This document shows positions 28,354-35,525 of a DNA stretch of 64,000 nucleotides, piece by piece; the stretch's first letter is position 1, and the number at the start of each line of letters is the position of its first letter. A program made the position numbers and the translations under genes. The notes below the pieces were generated by a model that saw only the letters and a list, made by a program, of their open reading frames with translations, was not told the DNA's origin and did not search any database. The DNA is from Tyzzerella sp963558545 (lineage in GTDB: Bacteria; Bacillota; Clostridia; Lachnospirales; CAG-274): positions 1 through 64,000 of the forward strand of contig NZ_CAUWHO010000006.1 of the NCBI RefSeq assembly GCF_963558545.1, read 5' to 3'.

Positions 28354-28911
28354 ATGGATAAAAAAAACATAGAAAGTATAATAGAGGCTATACTTTTTGC
28401 AAATGGAGAGCCTGTACCTTTAAAAAACATTGCATATGCAATAGAAAAAAAGGAAGATGAGGCTAAAGACATAATAGAACATATTATAAATAAATATGAA
28501 AAAGAAGATAGAGGGATAAAAATAATAAAGATAGATAATAGCTATCAAATGTGTACTAATCCTAACTATTTTTCATATATAAAAAGTTTATATGCAGTAC
28601 CACAAAAAAGGACAATATCTCAAACATTGCTAGAAACCCTTGCAATAGTTGCTTATAAACAACCTATAACAAAATCTCAAATAGAATATATAAGGGGAGT
28701 AAGCTGTGAGCACGCTATAAATAGCCTTATAAAATATGAGCTTATAGAAGAAAAAGGTAGGCTAGATGCAATAGGCAAGCCTATACTTTTTGGCACAACA
28801 GATTATTTCCTTAAATATTTTGGCTTTAGCTCTTTAGATAGTATGCCGAATATAGATAATGAAGAAGATATAAAAAAACAAGTAGAAGATGAGATATTTA
28901 ATTTAAAATAG
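28354..28911 (+). CDS. scpB: Segregation and condensation protein ScpB
   Basis: ScpB dimers bind ScpA and complete the SMC condensin. The 185-residue protein has the two winged-helix halves of the family, with IIEAILFANGEPVPL at the start and LETLAIVAYKQPITKSQIEYIRGV in the middle. The GRPxLFGTT-like segment is GKPILFGTTDYFLKYFG. It is the last gene of the mutL-M50-scpA-scpB run. Length is normal. Confidence 0.96.
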   Translation: MDKKNIESIIEAILFANGEPVPLKNIAYAIEKKEDEAKDIIEHIINKYEKEDRGIKIIKIDNSYQMCTNPNYFSYIKSLYAVPQKRTISQTLLETLAIVAYKQPITKSQIEYIRGVSCEHAINSLIKYELIEEKGRLDAIGKPILFGTTDYFLKYFGFSSLDSMPNIDNEEDIKKQVEDEIFNLK

Positions 28912-29004
28912 TGTAGAAATATATTACATAATATGGTATAATAAAAAATAATTTGGCAATAAAATTTATATAGTTAAAATATAAGATAATAAAGGAGGAT
29001 TATT

Positions 29005-29412
29005 ATGAGTAAAAATGAGCATAACTGTTGTGGAGGAAATGGCGAAGGGTGCTGTGGGGGACATAGCCACGACCATAATCACGAATGTTGTGAGGGACAT
29101 AGCCACGACCACGAAGAACAGTACCTTACAGTTTTATTAGAAAACGATGAAGAATTAAAATGTAGCGTATTATCAATATTTGATGTAAATGACAAAGAAT
29201 ATATAGCACTTTTACCTGTGGGAGATGACCAAGTTTTATTATATCAATATGTTGAACATAATGAAGAGGACTTTGAGCTTTTAAACATAGAAACAGATGA
29301 AGAATTTGCAGCTGTGGAAGATGCTTTTTTTAATATATTTGATGAAGACCTCTTTGAAGATGAAGAAGAATACGACTATGATGATTATGATGATGAAGAA
29401 GATGAAGAATAG
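29005..29412 (+). CDS. DUF1292 protein with Cys/His-rich N-terminal extension
   Basis: The 135-residue protein has three parts. Residues 1-38 are packed with Cys, Gly and His, including two copies of GHSHDH, resembling a metal-binding tail. Residues 39-110 match the DUF1292 (YrzB-like) domain, seen as SVLSIFDVNDKEYIALLPV. The last 25 residues are nearly all Asp, Glu and Tyr. The DNA behind the GHSHDH copies is a direct repeat. AAGGAGG precedes the ATG. Metal storage or sensing is plausible from composition only; DUF1292 has no established function. Confidence 0.85.
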   Translation: MSKNEHNCCGGNGEGCCGGHSHDHNHECCEGHSHDHEEQYLTVLLENDEELKCSVLSIFDVNDKEYIALLPVGDDQVLLYQYVEHNEEDFELLNIETDEEFAAVEDAFFNIFDEDLFEDEEEYDYDDYDDEEDEE

Positions 29413-29443
29413 TAATTAATATGTTAGAAAGGAGAGGGGTAAT

Positions 29444-30112
29444 ATGATATCTACTTTACATTATTATAATAGCTACAAACCATTTATATTAGACAAACAA
29501 AGGGCTAAAGAGAGAAGAACCTCTCCTTATCAACAAAATAAAGGACAAAAATATAAGGATACAGAGATTAGTTACTTTCTTAATAAATCTTTAAATGATA
29601 ATATAAAGTCTTATATGTTTGAGCTATCTTCTAATTTTAATGGATTAAAAAATGTAGCTAATAATATATATGAAAAAATGTACTATGGATTATCTTTAGA
29701 TAATTTATATGAAAATTTTGAAAATTTTACACATACATATAATAGGTTTAAAGGATTTTTAGAAGAAAATTCAGAAAACAGTGGAAACTTTACAAATATT
29801 TTAGGAAAAACAGAAGATATTATTAATGAAAACATAGATATGCTAGACCATATAGGAATAGATATTTCTGAAAATGGTTTTTTGAAGATTAGAAAAGATG
29901 AAGATATTACAAATTATAATATAGAAGATGATAAAATAAAGAATTTTTATCGTAACATATATGATAAAATGTGTGAATTTATGTCTAAGCCTATGTCTAG
30001 CCATATGGATTTTAAAGATTTTTCTTATTATTTTAATTATAGTGGAGATTTTAATAAAAATAATTCATTTAAGTTAATAGAACAAGGAATACTTGTTGAT
30101 ATATCTATGTAA
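29444..30112 (+). CDS. Uncharacterised soluble protein
   Basis: I do not recognise this 222-residue protein. It has no signal peptide or membrane helix. It starts with a Tyr-rich segment and a basic KQRAKERRTSPYQQNKGQ stretch, followed by predicted amphipathic helices rich in Asn and Phe. GGAGAGGGG lies just before the ATG. It follows the DUF1292 gene by 31 bp and is closed by a terminator. A secreted flagellar-cap or coiled-coil protein cannot be excluded, but nothing in the sequence shows it. Confidence 0.75.
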   Translation: MISTLHYYNSYKPFILDKQRAKERRTSPYQQNKGQKYKDTEISYFLNKSLNDNIKSYMFELSSNFNGLKNVANNIYEKMYYGLSLDNLYENFENFTHTYNRFKGFLEENSENSGNFTNILGKTEDIINENIDMLDHIGIDISENGFLKIRKDEDITNYNIEDDKIKNFYRNIYDKMCEFMSKPMSSHMDFKDFSYYFNYSGDFNKNNSFKLIEQGILVDISM

Positions 30113-30172
30113 AATATGTAATAGATATAATTATTATATTTTAGATAGGGATAATAATAACTATATAAATTT

Positions 30173-30205
30173 AAAAAGGAGTATGGATAAGCCATAGTCC
30201 TTTTT
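30173..30205 (+). terminator. Intrinsic terminator
   Basis: AAAAAGGAGTATGG (30173-30186) pairs with CCATAGTCCTTTTT (30192-30205), with one internal mismatch. It closes the DUF1292 gene pair. Confidence 0.85.
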
Positions 30206-30302
30206 AGTGTTTACAATAGATTGACTTTTATGTACAATTATGTTAAAATTATTTAAGTATTTTATAGAAATGTATTATTACATATGAAGGGAGATTTTTA
30301 TC

Positions 30303-30776
30303 TTGAATTTGGCTACTGGTGATATAATAATTATTGTTGCCTTAGTTGTAGGAGCAATATTATGGGGGCTTTATTGGCTTAACAAAAAGGCTACTAAAAA
30401 AATGGGCGACCATCAAGAAATGATAGACCGTTCTAAACAAACAACTACTATCTTTGTTATAGATAAGAAGAAATCTAAAATAACAGATGTTAATATGCCT
30501 AAAGTTGTTACCGAACAAATGCCTAAGATGTATAAATTTTTAAAACTATATTTTGTACAAGCAAAAATAGGACCTCAAATTTTAACTTTAATGTGTGATA
30601 AAAGAGTTTTTAACGCAATACCTGTTAAAAAAAATGTTAAAGTGGACCTTGCAGGGATATATATCGTTAATGTAGCTGGTATGAAATCTGAAAAAGAGCT
30701 TAAAGAAATTAAAAAGGCTAAAAGAGAAAAAGAAAAACAATCTAAAAAAGAAGAGAAGAAAAAGTCTTCTAAATAA
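30303..30776 (+). CDS. Membrane-anchored conserved protein of unknown function
   Basis: The 157-residue protein has one N-terminal helix (about residues 6-26), a compact cytoplasmic-type domain (about 45-130) with VTEQMPKMYKFLKLYFVQAKIGPQILTLM, and a very basic Lys/Glu tail. The start is TTG at 30303, nine bases after AAGGGAG at 30287-30293; the next ATG would remove the helix. It is monocistronic between two terminators. I recall similar proteins in Lachnospiraceae but no function. Confidence 0.78.
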   Translation: MNLATGDIIIIVALVVGAILWGLYWLNKKATKKMGDHQEMIDRSKQTTTIFVIDKKKSKITDVNMPKVVTEQMPKMYKFLKLYFVQAKIGPQILTLMCDKRVFNAIPVKKNVKVDLAGIYIVNVAGMKSEKELKEIKKAKREKEKQSKKEEKKKSSK

Positions 30777-30781
30777 TATTG

Positions 30782-30822
30782 ACTGTGTAATATAATTATT
30801 AAATTGTATTACACAGTTTTTT
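30782..30822 (+). terminator. Intrinsic terminator
   Basis: ACTGTGTAATA (30782-30792) and TATTACACAGT (30807-30817) form a perfect 11-bp stem followed by six T residues. Confidence 0.93.
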
Positions 30823-30842
30823 AATATAAAAAATATAATAAA

Positions 30843-31034
30843 GTGGAACTAATTATAAAAACTAACGTTTAATAAATATAAATAAATATTTAAAAACGTA
30901 AATAAGGTGGAACTAATTATAAAAATAAACGTTTAATAAATATAAATAAATATTTAAAAACGTAAATAAATTGGAACTAAAATAAAAAACAAACGTTTAA
31001 TAAATATAATATAAATAAAATAGTTTATTAATAT
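30843..31034 (+). promoter_or_regulatory. Three tandem 64-bp repeats with ECF-like promoter elements
   Basis: Units start at 30843, 30907 and 30971. Each contains GGAAC followed by exactly 16 bases and CGTTT: 30845-30870, 30909-30934 and 30973-30998. This spacing matches the -35 GGAAC and -10 CGT pattern of extracytoplasmic-function sigma factors. After the CGTTT each unit has an AT-rich imperfect dyad; in the first two units it closes with AAAAACG. The spacer bases vary between units while the two boxes do not. The array ends about 20 bp before the surface-protein gene. Promoter activity is inferred. Confidence 0.6.
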
Positions 31035-31053
31035 AAATTAGGAGGACATTAAT

Positions 31054-32292
31054 ATGAAAAAAAATCTTAAAAAAATTATACCTATGGTTGCTATTGTTGC
31101 TTTAATGGGAACTAGCGTTTTTGCTAATAACCAAAAAAATACAGATAATATTGTTAAAGAACAATCTGATGCTAAAGAAAATACTATCTATATAGATGGT
31201 GAGCTATTACAAAATGTTAATCTTATAGAAGAAAATGGAAAAACTTTAATGCCTGTTAGAGCTATTTTTGAAAAACTTGGCTATGAAATAGAATATAATG
31301 CAGAGCATAAAATTATAACTATGACAAAAGGCCCTCATTATATTACTTTTTCTACAACAGCTGATGCCTATACATTTTCAAAAATGGCACCTCAACCTTT
31401 AGGTAATGCACCTGTTGTTAAAGAAGGGGTAACTTATGTTCCTATTGGGTTATTTGAACTTATGGGTATGGAAGTAGAACTAACATCTAACAATGTTTTA
31501 TATATAGGGGAACAATCTAAAGAAGAAAGTGATATAATTGATAGAAAGTTACAAACTATAATAACAGAAATAGATGAAAAAAACAACACTGTTACAGTAG
31601 ATGATGATGAACTTGGTACAGTTGTATTAAATATTAAAAATTCTAAAATTGAATACACTACACAAGATAAAGAACTTATTATAGGTCAGGCTTTAGATGT
31701 AGAATATGGAGATATTATGACAAAAAGCTTACCACCTGTTAATACACCAAAAAGTATAAAAGTTGTTGATAAATTTTCTTATGGTGAAGTTTTAAATGTG
31801 GAAAAAGACGATAAAAATAATACAAGAGTATTATTTAATGATGAAGAAATGGGTGAGGTTGTTTTAATACTATCTCCAGATTTTAAATTGGAAAATCAGG
31901 TAGATGTTAAAGAAATTAAAAAAGGACAAACTTTAGAAGTAGTTTTAGGTAATGCTATGACTATGAGCCTACCACCTATCAATAGTCCAAAAAGTGTAAA
32001 ATTGTTAGATAGTAAGCAAGTAGAAGAAGATGATAATGAAATGATAAAAGGTAATGCTACAATTAAAAGTTTTGATAAAGAAGAGAAAACAATTTTAGTA
32101 GTAGATGAAAAAATTGGTGAAGTTGTATTAAATTTAAATGAGGATTTAAAAATAGAACATAAAAATGGTTCTAATATTAACGAGTATAATTGGATTAAAG
32201 AAGGACAAAAATTAGAAGTGGAATATAGTCCTATTATGACAAGAAGTTTACCACCTGTTAATAATCCGGTTAAAATAACAGTATTAAACTAA
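31054..32292 (+). CDS. Secreted copper-amine-oxidase-N-domain (stalk-type) protein with three C-terminal repeats
   Basis: The 412-residue protein has a signal peptide (about 1-24, cleavage after VFA). A copper-amine-oxidase N-terminal-like domain follows at about 45-155, with GKTLMPVRAIFEKLGYEIEY and GVTYVPIGLFELMG. In clostridia this domain is a common envelope module, not an oxidase. The rest consists of three repeats of about 75 residues, each running from a beta-rich GxVVLxL segment to a SLPPVNxPxSIKV-like close. AGGAGG precedes the ATG, behind the triple promoter-like array. Surface location is likely and the function is unknown. Confidence 0.85.
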   Translation: MKKNLKKIIPMVAIVALMGTSVFANNQKNTDNIVKEQSDAKENTIYIDGELLQNVNLIEENGKTLMPVRAIFEKLGYEIEYNAEHKIITMTKGPHYITFSTTADAYTFSKMAPQPLGNAPVVKEGVTYVPIGLFELMGMEVELTSNNVLYIGEQSKEESDIIDRKLQTIITEIDEKNNTVTVDDDELGTVVLNIKNSKIEYTTQDKELIIGQALDVEYGDIMTKSLPPVNTPKSIKVVDKFSYGEVLNVEKDDKNNTRVLFNDEEMGEVVLILSPDFKLENQVDVKEIKKGQTLEVVLGNAMTMSLPPINSPKSVKLLDSKQVEEDDNEMIKGNATIKSFDKEEKTILVVDEKIGEVVLNLNEDLKIEHKNGSNINEYNWIKEGQKLEVEYSPIMTRSLPPVNNPVKITVLN

Positions 32293-32301
32293 ATTTTATA
32301 T

Positions 32302-32338
32302 AACAAGGCTATTAGTTTTACTAGTAGTCTTGTTTTTT
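32302..32338 (+). terminator. Intrinsic terminator after the surface-protein gene
   Basis: AACAAGGCTATTAG pairs, with G-T wobbles, to CTAGTAGTCTTGTT, followed by T residues. Confidence 0.85.
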
Positions 32339-32452
32339 AATATAAAAACTTTTATACCCTATAAATAGAATATAAAAATGAAAAAATTTACTTTAATATT
32401 ATTTTGGTTACAGTCTTATATTATTTATATAAGATAAATTTTAATTAGACTT

Positions 32453-32482
32453 GCACAAAAAATATCCCTTTAGCATATTATA
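32453..32482 (+). promoter_or_regulatory. Sigma-K/sigma-E-like promoter before sigK
   Basis: GCACA (32453-32457) is followed after 16 bases by CATATTATA (32474-32482). The second box matches the sigma-K -10 pattern CATAnnnTA, and AC-containing -35 boxes are used by sigma-K. It lies 28 bp before the sigK start. In B. subtilis sigK is transcribed by sigma-E and then sigma-K, so autoregulation is expected. Confidence 0.55.
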
Positions 32483-32509
32483 TAAAATAGCTTTGTTGGG
32501 GGTGTTTTT

Positions 32510-33181
32510 TTGTTTTTTTCATTTTTCAACTGTTTTTTTATGCTTTCTTGTATATCTGGAGGAAATGTTTTTCCTAATCCTTTAACATTAGAAGAAGAAA
32601 AAAAATATATAAAACAATACGAAGATGGTAGTATAGAAGCTAAAAATATACTTATAGAAAGAAATTTAAGATTGGTAGCACATATAGTAAAAAAATATAA
32701 AAACTATCAAAAAGATAGTGAAGATTTAATATCTATAGGTACAATTGGTCTTATAAAAGCTATTACAACTTTTAAAACTGACAAAGGCATAAAGCTTGCA
32801 ACATATGCTGCTAGATGTATAGAAAATGAAATATTAATGTATATAAGAGCTAATAAAAAGCATAACAAGGATATATATTTACAAGATACAGTGGGGATAG
32901 ATAAAGACGGAAATGAAGTTACATTGGAAGATAAAATAGCCGATGATAGTATGAGCATTGATGAGCAGGTAAACCTTAATATACAAAGTAAAATATTATA
33001 TCAAAAAATTAAGGAAATATTAAAGGGAAGAGAAAAAACAATAATAGAACTTAGGTATGGGCTTATAAATGGAGAGGAGCTTACACAAAGAGATATAGCT
33101 AAAAGGCTTGGTATAAGCAGAAGCTATGTTTCTAGGATAGAGAAAAGAGCACTTGAAAAACTTCATAAAGAGATGGAATAA
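32510..33181 (+). CDS. sigK: RNA polymerase sporulation sigma factor SigK precursor
   Basis: Sigma-K directs late mother-cell transcription in sporulation. The 223-residue protein begins with a hydrophobic prosequence of about 20 residues, then FPNPLTLEEEKKYI. Region 2 is RNLRLVAHIVKKY and DLISIGTIGLIKAI, with KLATYAARCIENEILM. Region 4 ends in GISRSYVSRIEKRALEKL. The start is TTG at 32510, five bases after GGGGGTG. The frame is continuous, so no skin-type element interrupts it here. Presence of the gene suggests a sporulation programme. Confidence 0.94.
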   Translation: MFFSFFNCFFMLSCISGGNVFPNPLTLEEEKKYIKQYEDGSIEAKNILIERNLRLVAHIVKKYKNYQKDSEDLISIGTIGLIKAITTFKTDKGIKLATYAARCIENEILMYIRANKKHNKDIYLQDTVGIDKDGNEVTLEDKIADDSMSIDEQVNLNIQSKILYQKIKEILKGREKTIIELRYGLINGEELTQRDIAKRLGISRSYVSRIEKRALEKLHKEME

Positions 33182-33184
33182 TAT

Positions 33185-33214
33185 AAAAAACTATAAGGCA
33201 ATAGCTTTATAGTT
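33185..33214 (-). terminator. Terminator for the minus-strand aro operon
   Basis: AACTATAA (33189-33196) pairs with TTATAGTT (33207-33214). Read on the minus strand it is followed by a T run (33185-33190), so it serves the minus-strand genes best. It may also stop sigK transcripts. Confidence 0.7.
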
Positions 33215-33295
33215 ACATAAAATACCAACAAAGCTATTATTTATTTTATTACATCTTAAAATTTATAAATACAAATAATGCAGATAATATTTAAG

Positions 33296-34321
33296 TTAAA
33301 TATTATCTGCCAAATTAAATAGTAATTCTTTAGTAGTTTCTATACTTATACAAGGGTCTGTAATAGATTTTCCATATGTTTTACCAGTAGGGTCGTTTCC
33401 TTCTTTTATATAGCTTTCTATCATAAATCCTTTAACTATATTTTTTATACTATTATTTTTTGATATACTGTTTAACACATCTTTTACGATAGATGGTTGT
33501 TTATAAAAAAGCTTGCCAGAATTAGAATGATTAGTGTCTATTATTATTGTTTTATTAGATAAATCTGTATTATTATATAGTTTTTCTACATTTAAAAGGC
33601 TCTCATAATGGTAGTTAGAAAAATTATTACCGCATAAATCTATACCACCACGCAAAATACTATGTGCAAAAGGGTTACCTGTTGTATCTACTTCGTATCC
33701 ATCGTATATAAAATTATGGCTTTTTTGAGCTGTGCTTATAGCATTTAGCATAACAGATACATCTCCACTTGTAGGATTTTTCATACCAACGGCACAATCT
33801 ATGCCACTTGCAATTAATCTATGATGCTGATTTTCTACACTTCTAGCACCTATGGCTACATAGCTTAATAAATCCTCCATAAAAGGATATGTAGATGTAT
33901 ATAACATTTCATCGGCAATAGGAAAGCCATAATCTTTTATTATTTTTATATCTAGTTTTCTTATAGCTATTATGCCTTCTTTAATATTAGGTTCATTATT
34001 AATATTAGGTTGATGTATCATACCTTTATATCCATCACCTGTTGTTCTTGGTTTGCTAGTATATATCCTAGGTACTATAAAAAGTTTTTCCTTTACTTGC
34101 TCATTTATCTTGTAGAGCATATCTAAATATTCACATACAGATTTTTCGCTATCAGCTGAGCAAGGGCCTATTATTACTAACATTTTGTTAGATTTTGATG
34201 AAAGTATATTTTTTATCTCTTTGTCATTTTTTTCTTTAATATTTTTTAATGTTTTATCTAAAGGGAGTAAATTAAATATTTCTTCTTTAGTTGGTATTTT
34301 AGATATTTTTTTAAAGCTCAT
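33296..34321 (-). CDS. 3-deoxy-7-phosphoheptulonate synthase (AroG/F type)
   Basis: DAHP synthase joins phosphoenolpyruvate and erythrose 4-phosphate in the first step of aromatic amino acid synthesis. The 341-residue protein has the class I alpha pattern of E. coli AroF/G/H: IIGPCSADSE, PRIYTSKPRTTGDGYKG, ARSVENQHHR and GMKNPTSGD. The close is NHSNSGK. AAAGGAA lies ahead of the ATG. It is 13 bp after the 5-formyl-THF cyclo-ligase gene on the same strand. Which amino acid inhibits it cannot be read here, so no letter is assigned. Confidence 0.94.
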   Translation of the reverse strand: MSFKKISKIPTKEEIFNLLPLDKTLKNIKEKNDKEIKNILSSKSNKMLVIIGPCSADSEKSVCEYLDMLYKINEQVKEKLFIVPRIYTSKPRTTGDGYKGMIHQPNINNEPNIKEGIIAIRKLDIKIIKDYGFPIADEMLYTSTYPFMEDLLSYVAIGARSVENQHHRLIASGIDCAVGMKNPTSGDVSVMLNAISTAQKSHNFIYDGYEVDTTGNPFAHSILRGGIDLCGNNFSNYHYESLLNVEKLYNNTDLSNKTIIIDTNHSNSGKLFYKQPSIVKDVLNSISKNNSIKNIVKGFMIESYIKEGNDPTGKTYGKSITDPCISIETTKELLFNLADNI

Positions 34322-34334
34322 ATTATTCCTTTCT

Positions 34335-34883
34335 TTAGTAGATATTCTTTTCTGTTATAATAATATTTACATTTTCATCATAAAAATCTTCTTTAAAATC
34401 TATTATAAATTGTTGAAAACATAGCCCAACAGAGGCTAAATATACATTATTTTTTAAAAAATAATCGTAGTATCCTCCCCCATATCCTATCCTATATTTA
34501 TTTTTGTTATACGCAAGAGCAGGAACTATTATAAGAGTTTTTTTATCACTAATTTTTTCTTCTTCGTATAAAGGCTCTAAAATATTAAATTTATTTTTTA
34601 TAAGATTTTTTTTATTATATTTTTTAAAAATAATTTCCCTTTTATTTTTAGTTATAACAGGGCAATATATATGTTTATTGTCATCTTGTGCTTTTTTTAG
34701 TATGTAGCTAGTATCTATTTCTTTTTCTATGCTTAAATAAATAAATATACTTTCACATTGTTTATATACAGGTAAATCAAATAATTTATAAGAAATTATT
34801 TTGCTTATATTATTTATGTAATCGTTAGGAAAGTTATTTCTTAAATTTAGATGGTTATATCTTATTTGTTTCTTCAGTTGCAT
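34335..34883 (-). CDS. 5-formyltetrahydrofolate cyclo-ligase
   Basis: This enzyme uses ATP to convert 5-formyl-THF to 5,10-methenyl-THF, salvaging an inert folate. The 182-residue protein contains the family motif IGYGGGYYDYFL near 132-143, the VPALAYNKNKYRIG lead-in, and an N-terminal basic KKQIRYNHLNLR segment for ATP binding. AAAGGTG lies nine bases before the ATG. Its first 29 bp overlap the 3' end of the zinc-ribbon gene, pointing to a small operon with aroG-type DAHP synthase downstream. Confidence 0.93.
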   Translation of the reverse strand: MQLKKQIRYNHLNLRNNFPNDYINNISKIISYKLFDLPVYKQCESIFIYLSIEKEIDTSYILKKAQDDNKHIYCPVITKNKREIIFKKYNKKNLIKNKFNILEPLYEEEKISDKKTLIIVPALAYNKNKYRIGYGGGYYDYFLKNNVYLASVGLCFQQFIIDFKEDFYDENVNIIITEKNIY

Positions 34884-35385
34884 TTTTAATTACACCTTTC
34901 AGTACAATTATAGAAATAAAAAGATTAGGTTTTATCAAAAATATTGTAATGTAAAGGATAATACGTAATATTTTTAAAATAGTTTTAAAGTTAAGTTTAT
35001 TTTTAATAACAAGTGTAGGAGCAGTAGTTTTAGGGTAGGAAGTATTTATATTGGTTTTATTTTTGTTATATTTAACTTGTTTATACTCATTTTTTTCATA
35101 TTTTTTTGATATTTTATTTTGTTCAATATTAGTATTATTATCATTATCAATATCAATATCATTATCATTATTACTACTATTATCAATATCAATAGTTGTA
35201 TTATTATTGATATTTTTATTAACATTTTCGTTAGTATTATTAAAAGGTTTATTATCTATAAAATCGAATATATCAAAAACACTTCTATTAGTATATTTTT
35301 CTGTAATAGTTGCTTTTAGCTTATACCCACACATAACACACGAATTTTCTGTTAAAAGACAGCTACAAATAGGGCAAGTATCCAT
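34855..35385 (-). CDS. Zinc-ribbon protein with Asn/Asp-rich linker and C-terminal membrane helix
   Basis: The 176-residue protein starts with a zinc-ribbon pattern, CPIC near residue 4 and CVMC near 16. A low-complexity linker (about 48-95) is made almost only of Asn, Asp, Ile and Thr, from DNA built of near-perfect short repeats at about 35130-35220. A hydrophobic segment follows near 138-165. Hydrophobic frames on the opposite strand here are shadows of the linker. GGTGAT precedes the ATG. The function is unknown; small zinc-ribbon membrane proteins are common in clostridia. Confidence 0.75.
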   Translation of the reverse strand: MDTCPICSCLLTENSCVMCGYKLKATITEKYTNRSVFDIFDFIDNKPFNNTNENVNKNINNNTTIDIDNSSNNDNDIDIDNDNNTNIEQNKISKKYEKNEYKQVKYNKNKTNINTSYPKTTAPTLVIKNKLNFKTILKILRIILYITIFLIKPNLFISIIVLKGVIKNATEETNKI

Positions 35386-35475
35386 AAAATCACCACACTT
35401 TATAGTTTTATTATTATTTAATTTTAACAGAATATGTAACTTTATTCAATAATTTATATAAAATAATTATTGTTA

Positions 35476-35520
35476 TTATATAGAAATACCACCTTTTTAA
35501 CAGGTGGTATTTCTATATAA
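35476..35520. terminator. Strong bidirectional hairpin
   Basis: An 18-bp perfect stem (35476-35493 with 35503-35520) contains the ACCACC/GGTGGT core and a 9-base loop. It lies just after the htpG stop on the minus strand. The T tract is weak on either side. Confidence 0.8.
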
Positions 35521-35525
35521 TAGTA

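Noticed and set aside
30845..30998. GGAAC/CGTTT boxes as sigma-K targets of the nearby sigK product
   Set aside because: Sigma-K promoters use an AC-type -35 and CATAnnnTA -10; these boxes fit the ECF pattern instead.
30843..31034. CRISPR or mobile-element end repeats
   Set aside because: Direct 64-bp units without spacers or flanking transposase; promoter-like boxes explain them better.
35051..35452. Hydrophobic plus-strand frames opposite the zinc-ribbon gene
   Set aside because: They mirror the Asn/Asp-rich linker and have no ribosome site; the minus-strand frame has a zinc motif and operon context.
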